This document shows, in pieces, positions 25,995 to 35,493 of a DNA stretch of 64,000 nucleotides. Made by a program: the position numbers and the translations under genes. Every line of letters starts with the position of its first letter. Position 1 is the first letter of the stretch. The notes beneath the pieces were generated by a model. The model did no database searches and was not told the DNA's origin. It was given only the letters and a program-made list of their open reading frames with translations. Source of the DNA: Bacteroidota bacterium (GTDB lineage Bacteria; Bacteroidota; Bacteroidia; Flavobacteriales_D; Sanyastnellaceae); the NCBI GenBank assembly GCA_002746975.1, contig NVXE01000008.1, positions 33,667-97,666 of the forward strand. Reading direction: 5' to 3'.

Positions 25995-27463
25995 GGCCAA
26001 ACTTGACGGATAAAACTGCTATTTTAGGTGCATCACTTTTTTCTGCTTTACTAGGTTTTGCCATATACTTAGATTTTCTCTGGTTTTCTTTACTTCCAAT
26101 AGGGATTTTACTTGCCTGGTGGGGAATTAAACGACTTGACCTATTCATAGGGTTTATTATCCTTGCTGTGCCTTTAAGTCTTAATTTACAAGAGTTTGGA
26201 GAAACCCCACTTGGATTATACATGCCTACAGAGCCAATGCTTTTTATAGCATTAGTAATATTTTTACTGCGCTCTTTTAGTGGATGGCCCGTTGATAAAC
26301 GGTTATTTAAACATCCTATTACAATAATCATTAGTTGTATGATGCTATGGATGGCAATTACCACCATTACTAGCTATGACCCAATAGTATCATTAAAGTT
26401 TATGATATCTAGAGCCTGGTTTATTGTGAGTTTCTTCTTTTTCCTAGGTCATATAATGCTTAACGACTCTAAGTACCGTGAAAAAATAGTGATGATGTTG
26501 GTGTTCCCTCTTTGCATCGTTATTATATACACCATGATTAGGCATGCAGGATATGGCTTTGACAAGCATGCAGGGCATTGGGTTATGAAGCCTTTTTTTA
26601 AAGATCACACTTCATATGGAGCTGTTCTTGCTATGATGTTCCCGCCAGCCATAGCTCTATTTTCGAAGAAGAAAAGGCCTGCACTTTTACGCGTCATGCT
26701 CGCAATTGCATGTTTTATTATCGCTACTGGGCTAGTACTTTCCTTTACTCGAGCCGCTTGGGTATCACTAGCAGTAGCAGGAGCTCTCTTTTTTGCTATG
26801 AGGCTAGGGGTCAAATGGAAAACTTTAGTTGGAATCGGAGCTACCGTTTTAGTTGGACTTTTCTTAAGTATGGACTCAATTATAATTGAGATGCAAAGAA
26901 ATAAACAAGATTCTTCCGACAACTTAACTGAGCACCTAGAGTCAATTTCAAACGTCTCAAGCGACGACTCAAATCTTGAGAGACTAAACAGGTGGAGTTG
27001 TGCTATTTCACTTTTCAGGGAACGTCCCATTACAGGATGGGGCCCTGGTACATATCAATTTGTTTACGCTCCATTTCAAAGGTCTGATCTAAAGACTGTT
27101 ATTAGTACGAATAATGCTGATGGGGGAAACTCTCATAGTGAATACTTAGGACCTCTTGCAGAGCAGGGAGTTTTGGGTGCAGTATTCATATTACTATTAC
27201 TCTGGTATGCCTCAACTGTGGGTTTTAGGTTATGGTTTCGTATTAAGGATCGCGACGAAAGAAATTTTGCTGCATCAATATACCTTGGGTTAATGACCTA
27301 TTTCGTTCATGGAATAATGAACAATTATTTAGATACTGATAAAGCTAGCGCTCCGTTTTGGGGCTTCATCGCAATTCTTGTTGTGTTAGACATAGAGCTA
27401 AAGCAACATGAGCAGGCTACTCGTGATAACGTAAATGTTCTACTTAAACCTACAGCTAAGTAA
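25991..27463 (+). CDS. O-antigen ligase/polymerase family membrane protein
   Basis: A 490-residue polytopic inner-membrane protein with about ten to twelve hydrophobic segments and the Wzy_C/WaaL periplasmic loop. The loop contains TGWGPGTYQFVYAPF and the conserved HSEYLGPLAEQGVLG (catalytic-type histidine near residue 381). Such proteins either ligate O-antigen to lipid A core or polymerise repeat units, and the two cannot be separated here. The start is GTG at 25991, overlapping the previous stop. The 3' end overlaps the convergent phosphatase gene by 24 bases. Confidence 0.87.
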   Translation: MRPNLTDKTAILGASLFSALLGFAIYLDFLWFSLLPIGILLAWWGIKRLDLFIGFIILAVPLSLNLQEFGETPLGLYMPTEPMLFIALVIFLLRSFSGWPVDKRLFKHPITIIISCMMLWMAITTITSYDPIVSLKFMISRAWFIVSFFFFLGHIMLNDSKYREKIVMMLVFPLCIVIIYTMIRHAGYGFDKHAGHWVMKPFFKDHTSYGAVLAMMFPPAIALFSKKKRPALLRVMLAIACFIIATGLVLSFTRAAWVSLAVAGALFFAMRLGVKWKTLVGIGATVLVGLFLSMDSIIIEMQRNKQDSSDNLTEHLESISNVSSDDSNLERLNRWSCAISLFRERPITGWGPGTYQFVYAPFQRSDLKTVISTNNADGGNSHSEYLGPLAEQGVLGAVFILLLLWYASTVGFRLWFRIKDRDERNFAASIYLGLMTYFVHGIMNNYLDTDKASAPFWGFIAILVVLDIELKQHEQATRDNVNVLLKPTAK

Positions 27464-28687
27464 AGCAGTATCATCCAACGGTGGTATTTTACCGCGAAAA
27501 GTTTGAAGTTCTAAGACCATTTCTTCATGCATTTTGTCTAAAGACATTGAATCTCCTCCCCTTACAATCTTCTCTAACCTAGCCATTCCGAATGGCACCT
27601 CCTTAGAATTCTCTTGTTCAACCAAGCCATCAGTATAGCATATTAATGAACTCCCAGGTAGTGCATTAAAAATCCCAGACTGCACTGTCGGTAATTCTTC
27701 AAACATTCCTAATCCTACTGAACCCAGCTCCAAAAGGGAAGATTCTTTTTTATCATCTATCCAGAGTGGTGGGTTGTGGCCACAGTTTACATACTCCACT
27801 CTTCTGTTTTTTCTATTAAAAACTGCAACGAAAAATGTAATGTATTTTTCCCCTTGAGCACTATCCATCACCCTCTTATTCAAAGTCTTAACCTTATATA
27901 TCAAATCCCCTGAATCTCCTTCAAATATAGCTCTTACGTTTGCTTGAAAGTTTGACATTAAAATTGCAGCACCTATCCCTTTCCCACTTACGTCAGCCAT
28001 ACAAATAACGACTCTGTCATCCCCTATTTTAAAACAATCATAGTAATCTCCTCCTATCTGATGATGTGGTTGGTAGTATCCTGAAACATCTATGTGTTCA
28101 TCTATTGGCCATGAACCAGGAACTAGCATATTCTGCATCTCTCTTGCTAGTTCTAACTCTCTTTTTAAACCTTCTTGACGAATGTTTTCATCGACTAATT
28201 CTTTATTTCTCAGTGCAACAACAAGAATATTAGTTAGGGTTTGTAGAAAATTTAAATGCTTTACAACGGGACTCATACCTCTTGCATTTTCTTCAACGTC
28301 ACCAGCTAAAACGAAAGCAATAACTTCATCGTTTTGGGATACAGGTACAACAACATCGAAAACGTGGTCATTTACTCCATCGCTTCCTGCTAATGAAATC
28401 CCTCCAGAATTTAACTTCTCGAAGAACTCAACAGACTGAGTTTCTGGAATGAACCCTGACACGCCATTTGCGACGATTAGTCTCCAAAATGCACCATCCA
28501 AATCAAGAGCATATAGAACAATTCTTCCAATTCCCAAGTAGTTATGAAGGGCATTACTATATTGGTTTAATAAATCGTCTTCCGAAGACTGAGAGTTTAT
28601 CGCACGAGTTACATCTAAGAGAGCTTTTAATTTAAAATCTCTAAGATCAAGTTTGCTCTGTAAGCGCGATTCACGAGAAGATACCAT
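27440..28687 (-). CDS. GAF-like sensor with SpoIIE/PP2C-type serine phosphatase domain
   Basis: A 415-residue cytoplasmic phosphatase of the RsbU/SpoIIE type. Residues about 20-165 resemble a GAF ligand-binding domain, 165-190 form a charged helical linker (RELELAREMQ), and 190-415 are the PP2C domain. Metal-binding aspartates are in IGGDYYDCF and MADVSGKGIGAA, and the late DDTALLSCRFK is conserved. Such enzymes normally dephosphorylate an anti-anti-sigma (STAS) protein, but no STAS or RsbW-type gene is in the window, so the target is unknown. It follows efp by 14 bases. Confidence 0.9.
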   Translation of the reverse strand: MVSSRESRLQSKLDLRDFKLKALLDVTRAINSQSSEDDLLNQYSNALHNYLGIGRIVLYALDLDGAFWRLIVANGVSGFIPETQSVEFFEKLNSGGISLAGSDGVNDHVFDVVVPVSQNDEVIAFVLAGDVEENARGMSPVVKHLNFLQTLTNILVVALRNKELVDENIRQEGLKRELELAREMQNMLVPGSWPIDEHIDVSGYYQPHHQIGGDYYDCFKIGDDRVVICMADVSGKGIGAAILMSNFQANVRAIFEGDSGDLIYKVKTLNKRVMDSAQGEKYITFFVAVFNRKNRRVEYVNCGHNPPLWIDDKKESSLLELGSVGLGMFEELPTVQSGIFNALPGSSLICYTDGLVEQENSKEVPFGMARLEKIVRGGDSMSLDKMHEEMVLELQTFRGKIPPLDDTALLSCRFK

Positions 28688-28701
28688 AATTTTTATCGGG
28701 T

Positions 28702-29268
28702 TTATTTCTTTACTCTTTCAGAATATTCTTTTTTCTTAGTATCGACCTTGATGAAATCTCCTGTCCCGATAAATAAAGGCACTCTGATTTCAACTCCAGT
28801 ATCAATAGTAGCTGGTTTTAACGTGTTTGTTGCGGTATCACCCTTAATTCCAGGCTCTGTATAAGTTATTTCAGCTTCAATAAATTGAGGAAGTTCACAA
28901 GAAATCACTTTCTCTTCATCGGCATGAAAAATAATACGACAAATCAAACCGTCCTTTAAAAATTCTGGAGCATTAATCATATGCTTCTCTACAGGAATTT
29001 GCTCAAAGGTTTCGCAATTCATAAAGTGAAAACCCATATCATCATTGTATAAAAACTGATATTCACGCGTTTCGATTCTAACAGGATCGATCTTGGTTCC
29101 AGCATTAAACGTATGGTCTACAACTTTCCCTGTTTCAATATTTTTCAATTTGGTTCTAACAAATGCTGCACCTTTTCCAGGTTTAACATGAAGAAACTCC
29201 ACAATATTCCACAATCCATTGTTGTGGTTCAAGCACATTCCGTTTTTAATATCCGAGGTGTTTGCCAT
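28702..29268 (-). CDS. efp: Elongation factor P
   Basis: Ribosome-bound factor relieving stalls at polyproline. The 188-residue protein has the three-domain EF-P layout. The functional loop HVKPGKGAAF places the modifiable or tip lysine at about K32. The C-terminal OB domain has TNTLKPATIDTGVEIRVPLFI, the family signature. It heads a two-gene unit with the SpoIIE-type phosphatase. No clear TAnnTTTG box is seen in the 42 bases upstream. Confidence 0.96.
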   Translation of the reverse strand: MANTSDIKNGMCLNHNNGLWNIVEFLHVKPGKGAAFVRTKLKNIETGKVVDHTFNAGTKIDPVRIETREYQFLYNDDMGFHFMNCETFEQIPVEKHMINAPEFLKDGLICRIIFHADEEKVISCELPQFIEAEITYTEPGIKGDTATNTLKPATIDTGVEIRVPLFIGTGDFIKVDTKKKEYSERVKK

Positions 29269-29310
29269 CTTATTTATTTATTTCATTGTAGTGGCAAGAT
29301 ACATCTACTC

Positions 29311-30996
29311 TTACCGCCCTTCAAGTCTGATTGATATTCGTTGCGATGAATGTGTATCTCCTCCCTCAGGCCAAACCTTTTCAAACGACAGCACCAACTT
29401 GTCAGGTACAATTTCGTAAGTAATTATGGTTCTGTACGTGTTATCCCCAACAGAAAATAAACGATAACCACGAGATGTTGGAAGTAATGAGTATAATCGC
29501 CCTTCCATTTCACTAACTCCATTCATTACTGCAATCGTAAGCGGTTTGGCACTTTTTACATCAATTCTAAAAGACCTTCCCCATCCATAAATACCCACCC
29601 CTGATTTAAAAAATTCTCCAGTTAACCTAATTAATCCCAGATCCCATCTCATCCTTCCTGAAACTTCATAAGTTCCATCATCTTTTACGAAAAGCTTCAA
29701 TCTAGATTGAATATCCCAAATATCAGTTTCACTCGTCTTATGCACCAACGTAGCCTTAAACGAAGATCTCATGTCTTTAATTTCCGATACAATAATTAAA
29801 TTCCTTTCTTTAGGACCAACTGAAACACCCAGACTACCTACCCAGTGTAACTCTGAATTTGATTTTGCTCCCCAATTACGGCCAGGGTGCATTAGGTCTT
29901 CACGATCTACCACACCAAATAGAAAAACATTTCTGTTTACAGAAAGTACAGCTCTGTTTCGCATGACAAACCCTTTGTTAAAGCACCCTAACTCTGATTC
30001 AAAACTCAATGCATCTTTTTCAATACGAAACACTCCTCCTACTATGCCTGTCCATGACTGTCCCATAAACTTCCCAACCTCTCCCAAAACACCTAAGCGA
30101 ATAGAATGATGTAAGTAATTTGGTTTAGAAAACGCAGCAAATGCAAGACGGTTAACATATACTGACTCTCTTTGAATTTCGTTTAAAGTTCTATGTAAGC
30201 CAGTATTAAACCACGAAATATCTGAAGTAGAAGTAAGAGAGTACTCTCTATTTTGAGAATCGAAAGAACCAGCGAACCACCAATTTCCTATGTTCTTACG
30301 AATTGCTACTCCACGACGCATAGGTGACCCGTCCCCAGAATATACACCATCGAAGTCACGACTGATTTGGACTAAACGATGAGGCGCACGCATAGATTGA
30401 AATGGGTCATAACGAGAAATGGTAGCCCCAGAACCCCAATGTATCCTATGATCACCTACAATCCAGCTCACCCCGTTTTTTGCGTTTCCATTCACAAACC
30501 CTCCTATAAAATCAATACCCACCTCTCCAGCATCTCTTTCAACAACAGCACCCCAATTCTCACTCCGTACTCTAGCTACACAACCTATATTCGAGCCCTC
30601 AAATTTATAATCTTCGTTATTGAAATCGCCCATTCCGATTATATTCCATTTTATAGGAATTGATTTGGATTTAGAATTCGACTCTACCCCCACCTCTTTT
30701 GCCCACTCACACCACAATCTCCATCTGGGATTTTCCGACAACTTCTTTGATACTTCAGGTCTAATATTTTGAATTGCCCAAGCTTCTTCAGGAACTACTG
30801 GCCACCCATATTTCAATAAATGAATTCTTATAACCTCCGCCTCTGAAACTTCCATCCACCCCTCTTCAATTGCTGGTATTAACAATTTATTTATGGAGAA
30901 TTCCGTCTGTGAAAAGAGACTGTTAATTTCTAATAAGGTTAAGGATATTATATACCAAATAACAATTAATTTATATCTCACCACTTTACTCCCCAT
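29311..30996 (-). CDS. Outer-membrane beta-barrel protein with helix-hairpin-helix-like N-terminus
   Basis: A 561-residue predicted outer-membrane protein. A signal-type segment (IVIWYIISLTLLEINSLFSQ) is followed by a region of about 60 residues (IEEGWMEVSEAEVIRIHLLKYGWP, then RPEVSKKL) that resembles the degenerate helix-hairpin-helix start of a family of Bacteroidota barrels. The rest alternates as beta strands and includes VGDHRIHWGSGATI and SPMRRGVAIRKN, which resemble the GD...WGQG and RGVA blocks of that family. The protein is shorter than the relatives I recall, and its function is unknown. It overlaps the 3' end of the upstream gene by 19 bases. Confidence 0.65.
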   Translation of the reverse strand: MGSKVVRYKLIVIWYIISLTLLEINSLFSQTEFSINKLLIPAIEEGWMEVSEAEVIRIHLLKYGWPVVPEEAWAIQNIRPEVSKKLSENPRWRLWCEWAKEVGVESNSKSKSIPIKWNIIGMGDFNNEDYKFEGSNIGCVARVRSENWGAVVERDAGEVGIDFIGGFVNGNAKNGVSWIVGDHRIHWGSGATISRYDPFQSMRAPHRLVQISRDFDGVYSGDGSPMRRGVAIRKNIGNWWFAGSFDSQNREYSLTSTSDISWFNTGLHRTLNEIQRESVYVNRLAFAAFSKPNYLHHSIRLGVLGEVGKFMGQSWTGIVGGVFRIEKDALSFESELGCFNKGFVMRNRAVLSVNRNVFLFGVVDREDLMHPGRNWGAKSNSELHWVGSLGVSVGPKERNLIIVSEIKDMRSSFKATLVHKTSETDIWDIQSRLKLFVKDDGTYEVSGRMRWDLGLIRLTGEFFKSGVGIYGWGRSFRIDVKSAKPLTIAVMNGVSEMEGRLYSLLPTSRGYRLFSVGDNTYRTIITYEIVPDKLVLSFEKVWPEGGDTHSSQRISIRLEGR

Positions 30997-31742
30997 TTCG
31001 TAACATTACCTATTACACTAGATTCATGAACTAATACAAGATTAAATTCCCTTTGCCATTGAAGTGTACAAGAGAAAAACAACGAAGGCCCTTCAACCAT
31101 AAATTGCACTTTGAATGAGTCAATTTGTCGCCCTACGCTTAACCTCCATGAGTTCCGTTTCAAGCTGGAATACATCCCTAAACCAATTTCCACACCATTC
31201 ATTTCTACGGTGGAAATAGAACCCGAAAAATCCCATGGCCAATTTCTCTGCTTCGATACTAAACGATTAGAGCGAAAAAACTCTGGACTCAAGCTAGCTT
31301 CGAAGCTTCCTTCTGATGAAAACATGTAAATCCCAATTTGAGATATGACACTGAGCTGTTTTGAATTTAATTCTGGCAAAAAGCCTACATGACCACCAAT
31401 TTGTAACCAACTATATACTTTTTGTCCTTCCGCGGTAACACCTAACAATTTTTCCTGACGCCACATTAAAGATGATTCACGCCAAGCCTCCCACCCTTGC
31501 CAAGAACCACACAATACACCCCCAGGTATTACCCGAATACTTTTCTCAAAGTTTATGGAATGCCATTTCACACCCCAAACAAGCTGTCTGCCACTTACAT
31601 TCCAGTTAAAAGTATCTGACAAACTGAAATTGTCTGATAAATTTTGCGTTTGTACAGTTTGAGCCAAATTATTTATGGGTAATGTTATAATGCTAAATAC
31701 AATTAAAGCCCTTGCTATTTCTCTGTTTTTACTCACGCTCAC
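30978..31742 (-). CDS. Predicted outer-membrane protein of unknown function
   Basis: A 254-residue protein starting with GTG at 31742 (or GTG at 31736). A signal peptide (ALIVFSIITLPINNLAQ) is followed by amphipathic, Trp/Ser-rich strands typical of a small beta-barrel (WSLSVGRQ-like segments near the end). I do not recognise a family. It directly precedes and overlaps the larger barrel gene, so the two products probably work together. The upstream region towards tRNA-Leu shows no TAnnTTTG box on this strand. Confidence 0.65.
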   Translation of the reverse strand: MSVSKNREIARALIVFSIITLPINNLAQTVQTQNLSDNFSLSDTFNWNVSGRQLVWGVKWHSINFEKSIRVIPGGVLCGSWQGWEAWRESSLMWRQEKLLGVTAEGQKVYSWLQIGGHVGFLPELNSKQLSVISQIGIYMFSSEGSFEASLSPEFFRSNRLVSKQRNWPWDFSGSISTVEMNGVEIGLGMYSSLKRNSWRLSVGRQIDSFKVQFMVEGPSLFFSCTLQWQREFNLVLVHESSVIGNVTKWGVKW

Positions 31743-31827
31743 AAGGTTGATTTTTATTTCAAAAGGATTTAATTCATTTTACTATCGTTATCTCATAATT
31801 TATTCGTGTATTACAGATTCTTCGTCA

Positions 31828-31835
31828 TATATTTG
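31828..31835 (+). promoter_or_regulatory. -7 box of the tRNA-Leu promoter
   Basis: TATATTTG is an exact TAnnTTTG match 16 bases before the mature tRNA 5' end. The predicted transcription start near 31841 leaves a short leader. Transcription could continue through the tRNA into tig. Confidence 0.55.
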
Positions 31836-31851
31836 CGCCCCGATTTGGAAT

Positions 31852-31933
<82 letters not shown>

Positions 31934-31972
31934 CAATTCCAACTGTCGGTTCAGATTCTCAAAAGGAACGCC

Positions 31973-33328
31973 ATGCAAATTATTCAGGAACCGATTGATG
32001 CTCTAAGAGCAGAATTGATTATTACTATAGAAAAGGACGATTACGAACTTAGATGTGACAAAATCCTTCAGGCTCATCGTAAACAAATCACATTACCTGG
32101 GTTTCGTAAGGGTAAGGTTCCTATGGGAATCGTTAAGAAGCAGTACGGAAAGAGTGTACTTGCCGAAGAGATAAATAAAATCATTAGCGAGTCTCTTCAG
32201 AAGCATATTCAAGAAAATAAAATTCACGTTCTAGGAAATCCTATTCCTGCAGAAGGTAAGACAGAGCAAGGAGACTTTGAAAATCCAGATACCTTCACCT
32301 TTAATTATGAGATAGGTCTTGCCCCTGAGTTAGAATTAAAGTTTGGATGGAGAGCGAAATTCACTCGCCACATTATCCCTGTAGACAAGAAAGCTATTGA
32401 CAACCGTGTTCTAGATATGCAACGTCAACACGGAAAGGTAAGTGATGTAGAAATTTCTGAAGAAAAGGATATGTTGCTTGGAACTTTCGTACAACTTGAC
32501 GCACAAGGTGCACCTTTAGAAGGTGGCGTTGAAAATCGCAGTTCTATTTCTGTCGAATTTATTGAGGACAAACAAACATTAAAGCAGTTAATCGGTGTTA
32601 AAGTGGGAGATGTCATCGTTTTGGACCCAAATAAAGTGAGTAAAAATCACGAGGATATGGCTAGAATGCTAGGTATCACTCATGACGAAATTCACAACTT
32701 GAATAGCGATTTTAAATTCACTGTTGAGGAGATAAAGCGTCTAACTCCACACGAATTTGGACAAAGTCTATTCGATAAAATATATCCTAAAGGAGAGGTA
32801 ACAGACGAGAAAGAATTCCGTTCTCGTATTGAGAAGGATCTTCAAGGTCATTTCGAGCGTGATGCCGAGTGGGTTTTCCGTCGGAGGTTTATTGTCGATT
32901 TGTTAGAGTACATGAAAATTCCTCTTCCTGACACGTTTTTGAAGAGATGGATTAAGCTTTCAAATGACAAGCCTGTTACTGAAGACCAAATAGAAAAGGA
33001 GTTTGATGGGTATGCTGAATCATTAAGGTGGCAGCTTTTACAACAAACCGTGATGAAGGAGATGGATCTAAAAATCACGGCAGAAGAATTAGAGAGCGAA
33101 GCTCGTAAGTTCGTAGGTGCTCAATACGCTCAGTATGGAATGCCTCTTGATGAAGAATCGATGGAGAACGTTGCAAAAAGCGTACTTGCCAAGGATGAGG
33201 AAAGACGTAAAATAGCTGACGTTATCGTTGAAAGAAAGGTAGTTGATCATCTTAAAACTCTTGTAAGCATTAAGGATAAGTCAATATCTTATGAAAAATT
33301 TGCAGTTCTTGCAGCAGAGGTGAAGTAA
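31973..33328 (+). CDS. tig: Trigger factor
   Basis: Ribosome-associated chaperone with prolyl isomerase activity, acting on nascent chains. I start at ATG 31973 (MQIIQEPIDALRAEL); the longer open frame runs back into the tRNA. The 451 residues show the ribosome-binding loop PGFRKGKVPMGIVKKQYG, a central FKBP-type region (about 155-240) and a helical C-terminal chaperone domain. The order tRNA-Leu, tig, clpP, clpX is conserved in related genomes and suggests coordinated nascent-chain folding and proteolysis. Confidence 0.93.
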   Translation: MQIIQEPIDALRAELIITIEKDDYELRCDKILQAHRKQITLPGFRKGKVPMGIVKKQYGKSVLAEEINKIISESLQKHIQENKIHVLGNPIPAEGKTEQGDFENPDTFTFNYEIGLAPELELKFGWRAKFTRHIIPVDKKAIDNRVLDMQRQHGKVSDVEISEEKDMLLGTFVQLDAQGAPLEGGVENRSSISVEFIEDKQTLKQLIGVKVGDVIVLDPNKVSKNHEDMARMLGITHDEIHNLNSDFKFTVEEIKRLTPHEFGQSLFDKIYPKGEVTDEKEFRSRIEKDLQGHFERDAEWVFRRRFIVDLLEYMKIPLPDTFLKRWIKLSNDKPVTEDQIEKEFDGYAESLRWQLLQQTVMKEMDLKITAEELESEARKFVGAQYAQYGMPLDEESMENVAKSVLAKDEERRKIADVIVERKVVDHLKTLVSIKDKSISYEKFAVLAAEVK

Positions 33329-33453
33329 TCTCTAGAATATGTATTGACGATAAACGAGTATCTATTGCTATATATCGTTTGTGAATATCCGACAACTCAA
33401 ATAGTCATATAATGAATATTGCAACCTAAATTGCGATTATATTCTCAAGTAAC

Positions 33454-34131
33454 ATGAACAATCGTAAAGAGTTTTTAAAATTTGCTGTAAAGGATCAGGG
33501 ACTTAGCAGCCATACAGTGGGTGATTTTATTTCTTCGGCTTATGGCCCAGAAAACATGACTAGAACAGTCATTGAAGAACGATCAATGCCATTCCGTGAA
33601 GTTGACGTTTTCTCTCGTTTAATCGCCGATCGTATTATTTTCATGGGTACTGGAGTTGACGATTACGTAGCTAACATCATTCAGGCACAGCTATTATTTC
33701 TCGAGTCTACAGACCCAAATAAAGATATTCAAATTTATATTAACTCCCCTGGGGGTAGCGTTTATGCTGGATTAGGAATCTACGATACAATGCAATATAT
33801 CAGACCAGAAATTGCAACGATTTGTACTGGCATGGCTGCATCTATGGGAGCCGTTCTACTTTGTGGAGGGGCGAAAGGAAAGCGTACTGGACTCAAGCAT
33901 AGCCGAGTGATGATACATCAACCTTTAGGAGGAGCTCGAGGACAGGCGTCAGATATCGAAATTACAGCTCGTGAAATTCAAAAATTGAAGAAGGAGCTTT
34001 ACGATATTATTTCTCATCATTCAGGAAAAGATTACGATACTGTTTGGAAGGACAGTGACCGTGATTACTGGATGACTGCTGAAGAAGCTAAAGAGTACGG
34101 TATGATTGACGAAGTTCTCTCTCGTAATTAA
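33454..34131 (+). CDS. clpP: ATP-dependent Clp protease proteolytic subunit
   Basis: Self-compartmentalised serine protease that degrades proteins unfolded by ClpX. The 225 residues include a 30- to 35-residue N-terminal extension. The catalytic triad is S130 in GMAASMGA, H155 in VMIHQP and D204 in [24 protein letters not shown] and [12 protein letters not shown] are conserved. The start is the ATG at 33454, 125 bases after tig. I see no consensus promoter in that gap. clpX follows after 27 bases. Confidence 0.97.
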   Translation: MNNRKEFLKFAVKDQGLSSHTVGDFISSAYGPENMTRTVIEERSMPFREVDVFSRLIADRIIFMGTGVDDYVANIIQAQLLFLESTDPNKDIQIYINSPGGSVYAGLGIYDTMQYIRPEIATICTGMAASMGAVLLCGGAKGKRTGLKHSRVMIHQPLGGARGQASDIEITAREIQKLKKELYDIISHHSGKDYDTVWKDSDRDYWMTAEEAKEYGMIDEVLSRN

Positions 34132-34158
34132 GAGATAAGTTTAAAGAATAAGATTTAT

Positions 34159-35382
34159 ATGGCTGTAGAAAAAGACGCAATTTGCTCGTTTTGTGGCAGA
34201 GAGAAAGAAGATGCTGAGATACTGATAGCTGGTATCTCGGGGCATATTTGTGATGTTTGCGTAAAGCAAGCTGACGCTATTGTTGAAGAGGAAGTCGAAA
34301 AAGAAGTTGCAGAACTACTTGATTTGGAACTAAAAAAACCTCATGAGATTAAATCACATATTGATGATTATGTTATAGGTCAAGAAGAAGCAAAGCGAAC
34401 ACTTTCTGTTGCCGTTTACAATCACTACAAAAGGCTATTAAATCCAATTTCTGCTGACGATGATGTTGAATTAGACAAAGCAAATGTAATTCTTGTTGGG
34501 GAAACCGGATCTGGAAAAACATTGTTAGCAAAGACTATTGCTAGGATGTTAGATGTACCTTTTTGTATCGCAGACGCTACCGTTCTCACTGAGGCTGGGT
34601 ATGTAGGTGAAGATGTTGAGAGTGTCCTTTCGAGACTGTTACAAACTGCCGATTTCGACGTTGAAGCTGCCGAGAGAGGTATTGTTTTCATCGATGAGAT
34701 TGATAAAATAGCAAGAAAGAGTGATAACGCTTCTATAACTCGTGATGTTAGCGGTGAGGGCGTTCAGCAAGGTCTCTTAAAACTTCTTGAGGGAACAGAT
34801 GTACAGGTACCTCCTCAGGGAGGGAGAAAGCACCCTGAACAAAAATTGATTACTGTTAACACTCAAAACATCTTATTTATTTGTGGCGGAGCCTTTTCGG
34901 GTATTGAAAAGCACATAGAAAGAAGGATGAGTCGATCTACAATCGGATTTAAAAGCGGTGGCGCAAATAAAACTGAAGAAAACATTCTTTCATTTATTGC
35001 TCCTGCAGACTTAAGAAGTTTTGGGCTTATTCCCGAATTAGTAGGTCGTTTTCCTGTTCTGACTCATTTAAACACGTTAGACGCTAATGCTCTCAGAAGA
35101 ATCCTTACGGAGCCGAAAAATGCTATCATTAAGCAATATGTTTATCTGTTTGAATTAGACGGAATAGAGCTAAAATTTAAAGCAGATGCTCTTGATTGGA
35201 TTGTAGACCAAGCCTTAGAATACAAACTAGGTGCAAGAGGTCTTAGAGGTATTCTTGAAACACTCTTAACAAATGCAATGTTTGAAATGCCTGGCTCAGA
35301 TATCAAGAAATTTGTCGTAGATAGGAAATACTGTGAAGGAGAGATGGGATCTAACCCAAGTAAAGAACTAAGGGTAGCTTAA
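34159..35382 (+). CDS. clpX: ATP-dependent Clp protease ATP-binding subunit ClpX
   Basis: AAA+ unfoldase that feeds substrates to ClpP. The 407 residues start with a zinc-binding domain with ligands C9, C12, C31 and C34. The Walker A motif GETGSGKT is near residue 113, Walker [10 protein letters not shown] near 178, and the pore loop GYVGEDVES near 150. The sensor 2 helix carries [10 protein letters not shown]. An inverted repeat lies shortly after the stop codon. Confidence 0.97.
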   Translation: MAVEKDAICSFCGREKEDAEILIAGISGHICDVCVKQADAIVEEEVEKEVAELLDLELKKPHEIKSHIDDYVIGQEEAKRTLSVAVYNHYKRLLNPISADDDVELDKANVILVGETGSGKTLLAKTIARMLDVPFCIADATVLTEAGYVGEDVESVLSRLLQTADFDVEAAERGIVFIDEIDKIARKSDNASITRDVSGEGVQQGLLKLLEGTDVQVPPQGGRKHPEQKLITVNTQNILFICGGAFSGIEKHIERRMSRSTIGFKSGGANKTEENILSFIAPADLRSFGLIPELVGRFPVLTHLNTLDANALRRILTEPKNAIIKQYVYLFELDGIELKFKADALDWIVDQALEYKLGARGLRGILETLLTNAMFEMPGSDIKKFVVDRKYCEGEMGSNPSKELRVA

Positions 35383-35400
35383 CTTAGATTTGAAGAATGT

Positions 35401-35417
35401 TTGTCCGTTGTGGACAA
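35401..35417. other. Perfect inverted repeat between clpX and mutS
   Basis: TTGTCC, a five-base loop GTTGT and GGACAA form a perfect 6-base dyad 18 bases after the clpX stop. No T tract follows on the plus strand, so a conventional terminator is not supported. It may be an operator or chance. The remaining bases to mutS contain no exact TAnnTTTG. Confidence 0.3.
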
Positions 35418-35493
35418 TCAAACCTTATGTGATTCGGGTATAGAGGGTGTTACTTGTTAATTTGGTCTTCTACTTATAAAAAAACGAGAAGAA

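Noticed and set aside
33329-33453. Possible promoter TATCGTTTG before clpP
   Set aside because: It has three instead of two bases between TA and TTTG and no TTG at a proper distance, so I do not list it.
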